From Salinivirgaceae bacterium (lineage in GTDB: Bacteria > Bacteroidota > Bacteroidia > Bacteroidales > Salinivirgaceae), in assembly GCA_028709085.1 (NCBI GenBank), contig JAQVXQ010000003.1, forward strand, positions 1-57,402: a stretch of 57,402 nt of DNA. The letters are read 5' to 3'. Below are positions 8,698 to 18,475 of this stretch, piece by piece (position 1 is the first letter of the stretch; every line of letters begins with the position of its first letter). Made by a program: the position numbers and the translations under genes. The notes beneath the pieces were generated by a model. That model worked only from the letters and a program-made list of their open reading frames with translations. It did not search any database and was not told the DNA's origin.

Positions 8698-9843
8698 TTA
8701 TTTAAAATAGTCTTTCATTCGTTCGAAAATACTTTTACCACTATTGTCCTCTTGGGGAGCAAACGCTGCCGAATCGGATAATTTTTCAATAATTTTACGT
8801 TCCTCTTTTGATATTTCAGATGGAATCCAAATATTAACCTGTACGAGAATATCTCCACGACCGTATCCATTGATTTCGGGAACTCCTTTGCCTCGCAGAC
8901 GAAGAATTTTTCCGGATTGTGTTCCAGGTTCAATTTTAATTTTCGCTTTTCCATCGACAATGGGCACTTCGACGGTAGTTCCCAAAATAGCATTGGGAAT
9001 ACTAATAAAGAGGTTGTGAATTAGGTCGTTGCCATCTCTTATTAATTCTGGGTGTATCTCCTCTTCAATCAGCACATGCAAATCGCCATTCACTCCACCT
9101 CTACGTGCAGCATGGCCTTTGCCGGTAACGGTGAGTTGCATTCCCTCGGTAACTCCTGCAGGTATTTTTATGGTTACAACATCGTCCTCTTTAACAATTC
9201 CTTCGCCATGACATGAAGCACATTTGGATTTAATAATCCGTCCTTCGCCACCGCATGTTGGACATGCTGAGGCAGTTTGCATTTGTCCTAAAAAGGTATT
9301 TGCAATTCGCGTTACCCTACCGGCACCATTACATGTTGTACATGTTGAATAGCCATCGGATCCTTTTGCACCGGTTCCATCGCAGGCGTTACAGGATATA
9401 TATTTGTTAATTTTTATCTTTTTCTCAGCCCCATTTAACACTTCGGTGAGCGAAAGTTTAATTTTAACACGGATATTTCCACCTTTATTTACATGGCGCG
9501 AGTTTCCACGACCAAAACCTCCAAAACCTCCAAAAACACTATCGCCAAAGATATCGCCAAAGGAAGAGAAAATATCTTCCACGGTCATGCCACCTCCGGA
9601 ATATCCGCCGCCGCCGCCAGAGAATGCTTGATGTCCAAACTGGTCATATTTACGTCGTTTATCGTCGTTTGACAATATATCGTATGCTTCTGCAGCCTCT
9701 TTAAATTTCTCTTCGGCCTCTTTATCTCCCGGGTTACGGTCGGGATGAAATTTGAGTGCCATCTTTCGATATGATTTTTTTATCTCTTCCTTATCGGCCC
9801 CTTTGCTGACCCCCAATATTTCGTAATAGTCTCTTTTTGACAT
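8698..9843 (-). CDS. dnaJ: Chaperone protein DnaJ
   Basis: DnaJ (Hsp40) delivers unfolded clients to DnaK and stimulates its ATPase. The J-domain occupies residues 1-70 with the essential HPD at 33-35. A Gly/Phe-rich linker follows (about 72-115). The zinc-binding domain has four CxxCxGxG-type repeats ([32 protein letters not shown]). The C-terminal client-binding and dimerisation domains run to residue 381, the usual length for type I DnaJ. It follows grpE by 31 bases and shares its transcript. dnaK is not in this window. A strong hairpin terminator ends the unit. Confidence 0.98.
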   Translation of the reverse strand: MSKRDYYEILGVSKGADKEEIKKSYRKMALKFHPDRNPGDKEAEEKFKEAAEAYDILSNDDKRRKYDQFGHQAFSGGGGGYSGGGMTVEDIFSSFGDIFGDSVFGGFGGFGRGNSRHVNKGGNIRVKIKLSLTEVLNGAEKKIKINKYISCNACDGTGAKGSDGYSTCTTCNGAGRVTRIANTFLGQMQTASACPTCGGEGRIIKSKCASCHGEGIVKEDDVVTIKIPAGVTEGMQLTVTGKGHAARRGGVNGDLHVLIEEEIHPELIRDGNDLIHNLFISIPNAILGTTVEVPIVDGKAKIKIEPGTQSGKILRLRGKGVPEINGYGRGDILVQVNIWIPSEISKEERKIIEKLSDSAAFAPQEDNSGKSIFERMKDYFK

Positions 9844-9874
9844 CTTTAGTATATATGTTTTATTTAATGCAGAC

Positions 9875-10456
9875 CTATTCGCCTACCACAACTTTTGCAA
9901 ATCGTATAACTTTATCATTTAAGTAATAACCTTTGGTTATCACATCAACAATTCTTCCTTTCAACTCCTCGTTTGGGGCAGGAATTTTAGTAATGGCTTC
10001 GTGTTTATCGGTATCCAACTCCAGACTCATTGCATCAATGGCCACTACCCCCTTTTGTTTTAAAAATTCCAGAAATTTTCCATAAATTAGATTGACGCCA
10101 ACTTTCACACCTTCAATATCCTTAGCGGTATCAATGGTAGCAATTGCTCGTTCAAAATCGTCCACTACTGGAAGGATGTCGATGAGAATGTCCTGACCAG
10201 CGGATTTAATTAAATCGATTCGTTCTCTTAACGTTCTTTTTTTATAGTTGTCAAATTCAGCAACCAAGCGCACGTATTTATCATTTGCTTCGGCAACTTG
10301 TTGTTTCAACGCCTCCTCTACCGATAGCGTTTGCTCCAGGTCATCGTCTGTATTTTGGTAAGCATTATTCTCATTCGTAGATTCTCCCAAATTCACTTCT
10401 GTGTCAACGTTTTCCGAAGCAATTTCTTCGTTCTCTCTAATTTTCTTCTTAGCCAT
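9875..10456 (-). CDS. grpE: Nucleotide exchange factor GrpE
   Basis: GrpE releases ADP from DnaK to reset the chaperone cycle. The 193 residues have the family layout: an acidic, low-complexity N-terminus (about 1-45), a long coiled-coil helix ([21 protein letters not shown] begins here, split over about 50-110), and a beta-rich head ending [19 protein letters not shown], a hallmark of the family. It is first in the grpE-dnaJ unit. No CIRCE element (TTAGCACTC inverted repeat) is present upstream, so HrcA control is not supported. The upstream 219 bases contain only an imperfect promoter box (AAGATTTG, 10478-10485 minus). Confidence 0.97.
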   Translation of the reverse strand: MAKKKIRENEEIASENVDTEVNLGESTNENNAYQNTDDDLEQTLSVEEALKQQVAEANDKYVRLVAEFDNYKKRTLRERIDLIKSAGQDILIDILPVVDDFERAIATIDTAKDIEGVKVGVNLIYGKFLEFLKQKGVVAIDAMSLELDTDKHEAITKIPAPNEELKGRIVDVITKGYYLNDKVIRFAKVVVGE

Positions 10457-10675
10457 ATTCTTAATATTCTAATTGTTCAAATCTTCAAACAAAACCCACT
10501 AAAAAAGCATATTCAAAGGAATCTGAATATGATTTACTGTGGTGTCTGCATATCTATTTTCATGCTTGGTTAACAAATTATTTGCCAAATGTCCAATTAT
10601 GAAGATTTGTCGCATAATCGTCTCTCCTTTGTGTCAAACTGGCATAGAAGCGGGTTTTCTTAAACAATTTCGTCA

Positions 10676-10861
10676 CTAATACTCAGGCATTATGATCCAT
10701 AATATTAAATAGATTAACCCTCCAGGAAATCCAGCACTCAAAATGGTGAGTAGTAAATAGGCCAATCGTGTAAGCGATGGATCCCACCCCAAATATTCGG
10801 CAATTCCACCGCAAACCCCTGCCAACAAACGATTGTTTGAACGTTTCAATTTTCGTCCCAT
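10676..10861 (-). CDS. PspC-domain small membrane protein
   Basis: A 61-residue protein that is essentially one PspC domain: KRSNNRLLAGVCGGIAEYLG followed by WDPSLTRL and a hydrophobic stretch (about residues 33-57) ending LILWIIMPEY. PspC proteins sit in the inner membrane and act in envelope-stress responses in other bacteria; stand-alone short versions are common in Bacteroidota and mostly unstudied. It lies between grpE and the divergent nucleotidase gene and seems to be a single-gene unit. No pspA/pspB homologue is nearby. Confidence 0.9.
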   Translation of the reverse strand: MGRKLKRSNNRLLAGVCGGIAEYLGWDPSLTRLAYLLLTILSAGFPGGLIYLILWIIMPEY

Positions 10862-11033
10862 AAGTTATACTTGTTAAAGATTCGATTCTTATTCAGGGGA
10901 CAAAACTAGTGGTTTTAAACCATTAATCCGAAATAGAATAACTTTAAAATGGAGGCAACAATAAAAGAGAGAAATAATTCATATATTTACGTTCAAGAGA
11001 ACGAATTCTATTTTTCACATTAACATTTCAACT

Positions 11034-12755
11034 ATGCGATTCATTAACATTACCACCCTACTTGTAAGCCTTATTTTGCTGCTCTCTTGCGGACAAAAAT
11101 CAAAAAAAATCGAATTGGTCGTCACTACCGATGTGCACGGAAAGATATTTTCTTACGACTATGCAAACGACAAACCATCCGAAAACAGCCTGTCAAAGGT
11201 CTCATTTCTAGTTGACTCACTCCGAAAGGAAAACAAGCAACTATTTATTTTCGATTGTGGCGATTTACTGCAAGGCACACCAGCCATTTATCATCAAAAC
11301 TATTTGCAAAACACAGAAAACCACCCCATAGTAGCAATCATGAAACACATTGGTTATAGCGCTTCTGTGGTTGGTAACCACGATATTGAATGTGGGCCGG
11401 AGATATACAATAGTCTGAATGAACAGTTCAATCATCCTTGGCTTGGAGCAAATATTGTAAACATAAAAACAGGGAAGCCTCATTTTAAACCCTATACTAT
11501 AATAAAGGATAATGGCCACAAAATTGCCATTCTTGGACTAATTACCCCAGGCATTCCTGGATGGCTACCGGCCAAATTATGGAAAGATCTTGAATTTGAA
11601 GATATGGTTGAGTCTGCATCAACATGGATGGCAACCATAAAAAAAGAGGAAAATCCCGACTTTATCATTGGATTATTTCATTCGGGATGGAATTCAACCT
11701 ACGGCGGCGTTGATTCATTGAGCGTTAAAAACGAGAACGCTTCGCTAACCGTGGCGCATGAAGTTGATGGTTTTAATCTTATTTTCATTGGACACGATCA
11801 CGATCGTCGGGTGTTTGATATACAGAATAAAAATAACAACCGGGTTGTGATTGTCGATGGTGGTTCTCATGCCAGAACTGTGGGTCGAGTTACCTTAAAT
11901 GTGTCGGCACAAAACGACTTAACCGTTGATACCGCATGGGTTGAAAACATCAGCAAACTGAGCAACAGTTCGACCTACGATTCTGTTTTTGCCAACGAAG
12001 GAGATAAAATTAAAACGTGGATTAACTCACCAGTATGCACCATTGACGAGTCCATTAATTGCAACGATGCTTTAGTTGCGCCCTCAACGTATATGAATCT
12101 AATTCACGAAATCCAACTGGCCGCTACCAATGCCGACATTTCATTTGCCACGCCGGTTAGCATTTATAATCGAACCTCATCGGATACCCTTAGGGAAAGC
12201 GATCTATTTAAACTTTACTCTTTTGAGAACAAACTTTACACCCTAAAAATGACTGGAAAAGAGATTCGATCATACCTTGAGTATTCCGTTCATTTATGGT
12301 TTAATAATGATTTTCCTAATTCTACGCTATTGCAATATCAGGACAAAAGCAAATCAAATAAATTAAGCCGGCCGTATTATAATTTCGCCTCTGCTGGAGG
12401 AGTCAAATACAACATCGATTTCAGACGAAAACCCGGAGACCGTATATATGGAATTAAACTAAACTCGGGCGAAAATTTATTACCCAACAAAAACTATTTA
12501 GTTGCTGTAAATAGTTATCAAGCCAATGGTGGCGGTGGACATCTGGAAATTGGAGCAGGAATTCCAAAACAGGAAATTGAACGTAGAACGGTTTCAATAT
12601 CCGAAGAGGAGGTTCGCACAATAATGCGAAGTTATCTGTTTAATCAAAAAGAGTATCGAGTAAACAAAACTCAAAATTGGACTTTACACCCATCGTCTTT
12701 GTGGAAAGAAAGTGCTGAAAAAGAGCTAAACGAATTTTTCAACAAATCCTATTAA
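11034..12755 (+). CDS. Lipoprotein 5'-nucleotidase / cyclic-nucleotide phosphodiesterase (UshA-like)
   Basis: A secreted metallophosphoesterase of 573 residues that should release phosphate from nucleotides or related compounds outside the inner membrane. The N-terminus is a lipoprotein signal (LLLSC, Cys19). Metal-binding motifs appear in order: TTDVHG (D33, H35), FDCGDLLQG (D74, D77), GNHDIE (N115, H116, D117) and GHDHD near residue 252. The second half is the 5'-nucleotidase C-terminal domain, with SFATPVSIYNR, the DLFKLYSFENKLYTLKMTG block and VAVNSYQANGGGG, which shapes the substrate pocket. An imperfect promoter box TATATTTA lies at 10982-10989. It appears monocistronic. Specificity among 5'-nucleotides, UDP-sugars and 2',3'-cyclic nucleotides is not resolvable here. 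Confidence 0.9.
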   Translation: MRFINITTLLVSLILLLSCGQKSKKIELVVTTDVHGKIFSYDYANDKPSENSLSKVSFLVDSLRKENKQLFIFDCGDLLQGTPAIYHQNYLQNTENHPIVAIMKHIGYSASVVGNHDIECGPEIYNSLNEQFNHPWLGANIVNIKTGKPHFKPYTIIKDNGHKIAILGLITPGIPGWLPAKLWKDLEFEDMVESASTWMATIKKEENPDFIIGLFHSGWNSTYGGVDSLSVKNENASLTVAHEVDGFNLIFIGHDHDRRVFDIQNKNNNRVVIVDGGSHARTVGRVTLNVSAQNDLTVDTAWVENISKLSNSSTYDSVFANEGDKIKTWINSPVCTIDESINCNDALVAPSTYMNLIHEIQLAATNADISFATPVSIYNRTSSDTLRESDLFKLYSFENKLYTLKMTGKEIRSYLEYSVHLWFNNDFPNSTLLQYQDKSKSNKLSRPYYNFASAGGVKYNIDFRRKPGDRIYGIKLNSGENLLPNKNYLVAVNSYQANGGGGHLEIGAGIPKQEIERRTVSISEEEVRTIMRSYLFNQKEYRVNKTQNWTLHPSSLWKESAEKELNEFFNKSY

Positions 12756-12846
12756 TTTGCAACAAAATTCAATTAACACGAAAGCAAGAGTACGAATTTT
12801 AAAATAGTAAATTTTACCCAATGTAAGAAGTTTGCTAAGGGAGTTA

Positions 12847-12854
12847 TATATTTG
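12847..12854 (+). promoter_or_regulatory. Promoter -7 box for the hybrid kinase
   Basis: TATATTTG matches TAnnTTTG exactly and ends 22 bases before the ATG at 12877. No TTTG is found at the standard 19-base spacing. Confidence 0.5.
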
Positions 12855-12876
12855 AGAATACAACAAAATAAAATAA

Positions 12877-15800
12877 ATGAGGATTCTGATTCTTAGCATA
12901 TTACTTATAATTGTTTCAACATTTGGAGGATTTTGTCACCAACAGCAAAAACTCGACTCCCTTTTGGCTGTTGTTGACACCCAATCTTTAAATGAAAAGA
13001 TATCCACACTACAATCTATTGCCATATTTTACATTGGAGTAAATCCAGACCTAACAGTAAAATATGCCCTTCTAGCAAAAGAGGTTGCAGAAACAACCAA
13101 TGCAGATACAGCAACGATTGCACAAACGTTGCATATACTTGGAACAGCATATTGGTACAAAAAAGATCTTGTGAAATCGTTGGAATACCTATTGAAAAGT
13201 CTTAAATATAGACAAGAGATTAATGATTTACATGGAATTTCGAAATCGCTGAATAACATTGCGATGATCTATCGAAACTCGAATCAAAAAGCAGAAGCGT
13301 TGGAGATGTACAGGCAATCGCTTGAGATTAAGAAGAAACTCAACGACACCATCGGGATGGCAGCTACTTACAACAATATAGGGAATGTATATATTAGTCT
13401 CAACCAACTACAAACCGCCCTGGAATACGCTCATAAAGCGGCTACTATCTGGGAGAGTTTAACAAATAAAACCGGATTATCGCTGTGCTACAACTCGATT
13501 GCTATTATTTATAGAGATTTAAAATATTACAACAAAGCGCTCGAATACCTTTTTAAAGCACAAACCATTGCCCGACAAGACGGAAACAAACTTGAACTTA
13601 CTGAATTTCTAATGAACATAGCGGATGTCTATGAAAAAACAGGGCAATATGGGCCGACTATAAAACATTACGATGAAGCCTTAGAATTAGCAATCGAACT
13701 AAAAGATCTAACCTCACAGCAAATAATACATAGCAAACTTTCCGGTTTTTATGACCGAACCGGTAATTACAAAAAAGCCTTTGAGCACCATAAAAAAGCC
13801 ACTACTTTAAAGGATTCCATAAACATCCAGGAGGCTAATCAAAAGTTATCCGAAATTAAACTTAAATACGAGAAGGAGAAAAATGAAAAGGAGATAGAAT
13901 CGCTAATACAACAAACTAACATTCAAAAGCTTAAGGTGTATGAAAGTCAGTCAAATTTCAATACACTGGCACTTATCACACTTCTTGTGTTGCTTTTAAT
14001 TATCTTAATTCTAAGTCGATATCGACTAAAGATAAAACACAATAAAATCCTTGACCAAAAAATACAAGAGCGAACAGCCTCTCTGCAACATGAGATTGCA
14101 GAACGAAAACGGATACAAGAAAAAGAGCTGAAAACTCGTGAACGATATAAGTACATCCTCAACACCCTTCCGCTAGGAATGATTCACTACGACGAAGAAG
14201 GTACAATTATAAGTGTTAATCCGGCATGGACTACCATGTTTGACGTATCGATGGACAGTGTAGAAAAACACAAAATTGACACTGCTATTGAAGACAAAGT
14301 CTTATTAAAATCACTTTATACAGCATTGGAAAAAAAATCGTACAACTACGATCACATCACTCTATTTAATAGTAAAACATCAACCCACCTAAATGTGTAC
14401 ATTTCAAGCTTATACTCTGAAACCGGAGGATTTCTCGGAGCATTTGGAATTTTTGAAGATATAACCACACAAGTTAAAGCCAAAGAAACACTTAAAATAA
14501 GCGAAACGCAATTTCGCGAACTTTCAGATAGCTTGCCAGAAATGATTTGCGAAATAGACACCGATGGGTTTTTAAAATACGCAAATAAAATAACGTTTGA
14601 CAAACTTGGGTACGACATCGATGTTTTATATCATAAATTTCATGTTTTAAATCTCTTTGCAAAGAAAGATCAACCCCAGCTCATTAGAATGTACTTCACA
14701 TTACAAGCCAATGTAGAATCTGAAATACAACAAGATATCACCATTGTTACTCAACGTGGCGAAGAACTTGAAGCCATTATAAAAGTAAATAATGTAATTA
14801 AAGAGGACAAAATTGTTGGTTTTCGAGGAATAATAATTGATATAACCGAACGCAAAAGGCAGGAGACTGAATTGCGTATAGCAAAGGAGAAGGCGGAAGA
14901 GGCCGATCATTTAAAATCGTCGTTTCTTACAAACATGAGTCACGAAATACGAACTCCAATGAATGGGATTTTAGGATTTAGTGAGCTTTTGCGCGACGAG
15001 GATTTAAACGAAGAGCAGAAGGAGAATTATTTGGATATCATTATTAAAAGCAGCAATCAACTATTGCAAATAATCGACGATGTTGTAAATGTATCAAGAA
15101 TTGAAGCGGGCGAGGTGGATATCATAAACCGACAAATCGATTTAAAACGGTTCTTTAACGAACTGCTTATTTTCTTCCGGGGATTTATCGCCTCCCAAGC
15201 TGAAAAGATCAATATCGAGGTTCACTACATGGTGCCGGACGAGAACTCGCTTATTCTTGTGGATCATTATCGATTACAACAAATTTTAAACAACCTGATA
15301 AACAACGCTATAAAATTCACAAAAGAAGGAGACATCGAATTAGGATGTTACCTCTCTCGGAACAACATGTTGAAGTTTTTTGTTAAGGATTCAGGAATAG
15401 GGATTGCCCCAAAAGATCACAAAATTATATTTGATCGATTCATACAAATGGACGAAACCCATTCCAAAAGACATGGTGGCACTGGACTTGGGCTCACCAT
15501 AAGCAAAGCATTAGTGGAACTTATGGGTGGCAAAATCTGGGTGGAAAGCGAAGTAAACAAAGGGGCTACATTCTATTTCACTATTCCTTATAATCAGGTA
15601 GAGACAAACTGCGACGATGCCTCTTCGTATGAAAACAGCAATTCAATACTTCCATCGTGGAATAGTAAAACCGTTTTAATAGTGGAAAACAACCCTCAAA
15701 TTGCAAAAGAAATTGAATCATACCTCAAGCCTACAAAAATAAACATTTTACATGCCGACAACAACATCCAAGCTATTGATGCAGTTGTACAAAATACAAA

Positions 15801-16029
15801 CCTCGATATGATTATTATCGACAATCAAACCGCCAAATTCTCCGATTACATGCTTATTAAACAGATTAAATTGAAGAATAGGCATGTACCCATCATTGTG
15901 CAATTATCGAACGCAACCATTGAAGAAAAAAATAGAATCTTAGAATCCGGTTGTCGCGACTACATAATAACCCCAATAAACAAGCTGGTACTGATAAGCA
16001 AAATGAATAAGATTTTTAACCCATCGTAA
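12877..16029 (+). CDS. TPR-PAS hybrid sensor histidine kinase with degenerate receiver
   Basis: A 1050-residue membrane kinase. A signal peptide (1-20) leads into a periplasmic array of tetratricopeptide repeats (about 40-330). A coiled coil and a membrane helix (about 362-383) follow. In the cytosol come two PAS domains (about 425-540 and 550-670), HisKA with SHEIRTPMNG (phospho-His about 689), and the ATPase boxes NNLINNAIKFT, VKDSGIGI, IFDRFIQ and HGGTGLGLTIS. The C-terminal ~120 residues have a receiver fold (KTVLIVENN from about 930). Its Asp (MIIIDNQ, about 982) is present, but the acidic pair is reduced to E-N and the conserved Lys (usually YxxKP) is Thr in YIITPIN. The receiver may not take phosphate normally. 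There is no adjacent response regulator. It ends 15 bases from the convergent selD stop. Confidence 0.92.
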   Translation: MRILILSILLIIVSTFGGFCHQQQKLDSLLAVVDTQSLNEKISTLQSIAIFYIGVNPDLTVKYALLAKEVAETTNADTATIAQTLHILGTAYWYKKDLVKSLEYLLKSLKYRQEINDLHGISKSLNNIAMIYRNSNQKAEALEMYRQSLEIKKKLNDTIGMAATYNNIGNVYISLNQLQTALEYAHKAATIWESLTNKTGLSLCYNSIAIIYRDLKYYNKALEYLFKAQTIARQDGNKLELTEFLMNIADVYEKTGQYGPTIKHYDEALELAIELKDLTSQQIIHSKLSGFYDRTGNYKKAFEHHKKATTLKDSINIQEANQKLSEIKLKYEKEKNEKEIESLIQQTNIQKLKVYESQSNFNTLALITLLVLLLIILILSRYRLKIKHNKILDQKIQERTASLQHEIAERKRIQEKELKTRERYKYILNTLPLGMIHYDEEGTIISVNPAWTTMFDVSMDSVEKHKIDTAIEDKVLLKSLYTALEKKSYNYDHITLFNSKTSTHLNVYISSLYSETGGFLGAFGIFEDITTQVKAKETLKISETQFRELSDSLPEMICEIDTDGFLKYANKITFDKLGYDIDVLYHKFHVLNLFAKKDQPQLIRMYFTLQANVESEIQQDITIVTQRGEELEAIIKVNNVIKEDKIVGFRGIIIDITERKRQETELRIAKEKAEEADHLKSSFLTNMSHEIRTPMNGILGFSELLRDEDLNEEQKENYLDIIIKSSNQLLQIIDDVVNVSRIEAGEVDIINRQIDLKRFFNELLIFFRGFIASQAEKINIEVHYMVPDENSLILVDHYRLQQILNNLINNAIKFTKEGDIELGCYLSRNNMLKFFVKDSGIGIAPKDHKIIFDRFIQMDETHSKRHGGTGLGLTISKALVELMGGKIWVESEVNKGATFYFTIPYNQVETNCDDASSYENSNSILPSWNSKTVLIVENNPQIAKEIESYLKPTKINILHADNNIQAIDAVVQNTNLDMIIIDNQTAKFSDYMLIKQIKLKNRHVPIIVQLSNATIEEKNRILESGCRDYIITPINKLVLISKMNKIFNPS

Positions 16030-16044
16030 ATACAAATCCAATCC

Positions 16045-17076
16045 CTAAATAACCGTAATTGCAACCTCCTTTTTCTCGGTCAAACAACCAATAACTATTG
16101 GATCGATTCCGTTTTCAGTCAACAGTTTTTCCACCTGAGCAACCGAACCGTGTTCAACCGCTATCAACAGTCCGCCACTGGTTTGTGGATCACAAAGAAG
16201 ATATTTATCGCGCTCGTTTTTCAACGTTACAAAATGTCCGTAACTATCCCAATTGCGATATGTGCCTCCGGGAATACATTTTTGGTCTAAATAGTATTGC
16301 ACATCAGGGAAAGTTGGGATTTTATCCAATTCAATTTCTGCCGACAAACCACTTCCATCGCACATCTCCGAGAGATGACCCAAAAGTCCAAATCCAGTTA
16401 CATCCGTCATTGCGGTAACTCCTTCAATATCAGCCAGTTTTTCGCCTATTGCATTTAGAACCGACATAGCATTGGGTGCTATATTTTCATGTTCAGCAAG
16501 GAGTTTTCCTTGTTTTTGTGCCGTAGTAAGAATGCCAACGCCCAGGGGTTTGGTTAAATACAATGTACATCCCACCGTTGCGGTATTGTTTCTTTTTAGT
16601 TTTTTCAAATCAACTCGACCGGTAACTGCCAATCCGAAAATGGGTTCGGGCGAATCAATACTATGACCTCCTGCCAATACAATGCCTGCTTCTTTGCACG
16701 TCTGACGACCACCTTCCAACACTTGTTGTGCTATTTCGGGTGACAATTTATCAACCGGCCATCCCAAAATAGCAATGGCAAGCAATGGTTTTCCGCCCAT
16801 GGCATAAATATCGCTAATGGCATTGGTGGCTGCAATTTTCCCAAAGGTAAAGGGATCATCGACAATGGGCATAAAAAAATCGGTGGTGCTGATTATTGCT
16901 GTTCCGTCGCCCAAATCATACACGGCAGCATCGTCACGACTGTCGTTTCCCACAAGCAAATTGGCATCGGGAAGAAAATTTATTTTGGTTTTTAAGATCG
17001 TGGTCAATACTTTAGGCGATATTTTACATCCGCATCCTGCACCATGACTGTATTGAGTAAGTTTTATGGTATTCAT
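16045..17076 (-). CDS. selD: Selenide, water dikinase SelD
   Basis: SelD makes selenophosphate from selenide and ATP, the selenium donor for selenocysteine and for 2-selenouridine. The 343-residue sequence has the diagnostic opening [19 protein letters not shown], in which Cys15 corresponds to the catalytic Cys17 of the E. coli enzyme. It is a normal Cys codon here, not an in-frame TGA, so the enzyme is not itself a selenoprotein. Other markers are DDAAVY, the [13 protein letters not shown] block, GGHSID and [11 protein letters not shown]. It starts 4 bases after the mnmH stop, so the two form an operon with mnmH first. Confidence 0.97.
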   Translation of the reverse strand: MNTIKLTQYSHGAGCGCKISPKVLTTILKTKINFLPDANLLVGNDSRDDAAVYDLGDGTAIISTTDFFMPIVDDPFTFGKIAATNAISDIYAMGGKPLLAIAILGWPVDKLSPEIAQQVLEGGRQTCKEAGIVLAGGHSIDSPEPIFGLAVTGRVDLKKLKRNNTATVGCTLYLTKPLGVGILTTAQKQGKLLAEHENIAPNAMSVLNAIGEKLADIEGVTAMTDVTGFGLLGHLSEMCDGSGLSAEIELDKIPTFPDVQYYLDQKCIPGGTYRNWDSYGHFVTLKNERDKYLLCDPQTSGGLLIAVEHGSVAQVEKLLTENGIDPIVIGCLTEKKEVAITVI

Positions 17077-17080
17077 AATT

Positions 17081-18091
17081 TTATAGTTTTGCTACTGTTT
17101 TTGCATTTTCAATGTGATTAATTGTTGGGATCTCAATCCGAACAACACGCTCAGGAAGTCGCCCCGACATTCCTTTCAGATAAGACTTATCGTAATAATC
17201 TAGGGCTATTGAGGCTACCTCGTCAAACCGTTTCCCTTCCAAAGACTCAATTGCTCGCTTTTCATTTAAGCCCCCGAGTCTTTTTGCTATTCGATGAATC
17301 GATGCCGATAATTGCTCACAATCGCAGGAAGCATACTCATCAACCAGAAGCTTTACGCGCTCTTTTGCAGGAATATCAATAAAAAAGAGCTTTGCTTCAC
17401 GCATTTGATCAAAAAACGGTTTTGGAATTTTCACCGCCCCTATGGTAATACTTTCGTCCTCAATCCAAATAGGCTTTGTTTTATCAAGTTTTTCCAACTC
17501 GTGGTATAGGATATTCTCAAATTGCTCCACCGTTGGTTGTTGCCCTTGTCCAATGCCCCCAAAAGCGGATCCTTTGTGGTGCGCTAGCCCTTCGAGATCA
17601 ATTACCTGAATACCAATATTTTGCATTTCATGCAGTATGTGCGTTTTTCCGCTTCCGGTATATCCACCCAACACTTTTAAACAAAAAGGGTGTTCAAAAC
17701 TGGTAAGAATATAATTCCGATACGCCTTGTAGCCCCCCACCAGACGATGAACATGCTGAAATCCGTTGTCGGACAAATGTTCCGCAAAAGACTCGCTTCG
17801 CATTCCTCCGCGCCAACAGTGTACAATTACTTTTCCCGATGGTGCTACTTTTTTTGATTCTGAAATATACGATTCCAACTTGGGATTAACATATTTATAT
17901 CCCAGCGCAACGGCGGCCTCTTTCGAGTTTTGTTTATAAACCGTTCCCACATGAGCGCGTTCTTCATTCGTAAATAACGGAATACTGATTGCACCCGGAA
18001 TATGACCATGTTCAAATTCACCCGGCGATCGAACATCGATTATCGGTAAATTAATGAGCAAAAGATCATCAATCGTAATTTCTGACACCAT
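17081..18091 (-). CDS. mnmH: tRNA 2-selenouridine synthase MnmH
   Basis: MnmH (SelU, YbbB) replaces the sulfur of 2-thiouridine at the tRNA wobble position with selenium. I place the start at 18091 ([11 protein letters not shown]), giving 336 residues, because a promoter box at 18130-18137 would put transcription start near 18123 and because an upstream in-frame ATG at 18217 adds 42 residues that do not resemble the family. The rhodanese domain (about 8-125) has catalytic Cys92 in [10 protein letters not shown]. The second half is a P-loop domain with GGYTGSGKT (142-150). It is followed after 4 bases by selD, its selenophosphate supplier. Confidence 0.95.
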   Translation of the reverse strand: MVSEITIDDLLLINLPIIDVRSPGEFEHGHIPGAISIPLFTNEERAHVGTVYKQNSKEAAVALGYKYVNPKLESYISESKKVAPSGKVIVHCWRGGMRSESFAEHLSDNGFQHVHRLVGGYKAYRNYILTSFEHPFCLKVLGGYTGSGKTHILHEMQNIGIQVIDLEGLAHHKGSAFGGIGQGQQPTVEQFENILYHELEKLDKTKPIWIEDESITIGAVKIPKPFFDQMREAKLFFIDIPAKERVKLLVDEYASCDCEQLSASIHRIAKRLGGLNEKRAIESLEGKRFDEVASIALDYYDKSYLKGMSGRLPERVVRIEIPTINHIENAKTVAKL

Positions 18092-18129
18092 AATTATTAT
18101 ACTTTCTCCTTTGAGATTGATTGAATTTG

Positions 18130-18137
18130 CAAATTTA
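18130..18137 (-). promoter_or_regulatory. Promoter -7 box of mnmH-selD
   Basis: On the minus strand TAAATTTG matches TAnnTTTG exactly. Transcription would begin near 18123, 32 bases before the chosen mnmH start, and downstream of the longer alternative start. A TTTG at the -33 position is not seen. Confidence 0.45.
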
Positions 18138-18416
18138 GGTCTTGTAATCGGATTGTTAACATGGAATCTTCTGTTTTTTTGATTTATTAAACCCATTTTC
18201 CAAATATCAGAACTCAATAACGTACTCTAGCAAATGGCGATCTAAAAGTTGAATACATCCAATAACAAACATATTCTTACATTCCTGTTCCCTCCAAAAA
18301 ACGAATTATTGAAAAGTGCACACCTTCAGCACAAAACAACGAAAAAACCTCCAAAAAGAATCGTACTATGATTTTTGAAAAGTCTGTTTTCTTTCGCAGA
18401 TGACGTAAAAATATAA

Positions 18417-18424
18417 TAACTTTG
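18417..18424 (+). promoter_or_regulatory. Promoter -7 box of the CHU_C-domain gene
   Basis: TAACTTTG matches TAnnTTTG exactly, with an imperfect TTTC at 18392-18395 (21-base spacing). Transcription would start near 18431, so an in-frame ATG-like start at 18422 is excluded and the ATG at 18476 is favoured. Confidence 0.55.
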
Positions 18425-18475
18425 TCCCAATATCGTTTTGAGACTAAATTAACCCCAACGACGACACAAACTACT

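Noticed and set aside
10457-10675. CIRCE/HrcA site upstream of grpE
   Set aside because: No TTAGCACTC/GAGTGCTAA inverted repeat is present.
17020-17076. Selenocysteine codon in selD
   Set aside because: The catalytic position in GAGCGCKI is an ordinary Cys codon and no TGA is in frame.
18092-18217. Longer mnmH start adding 42 residues
   Set aside because: The extension has no similarity to the family, and the box at 18130-18137 indicates transcription begins inside it.
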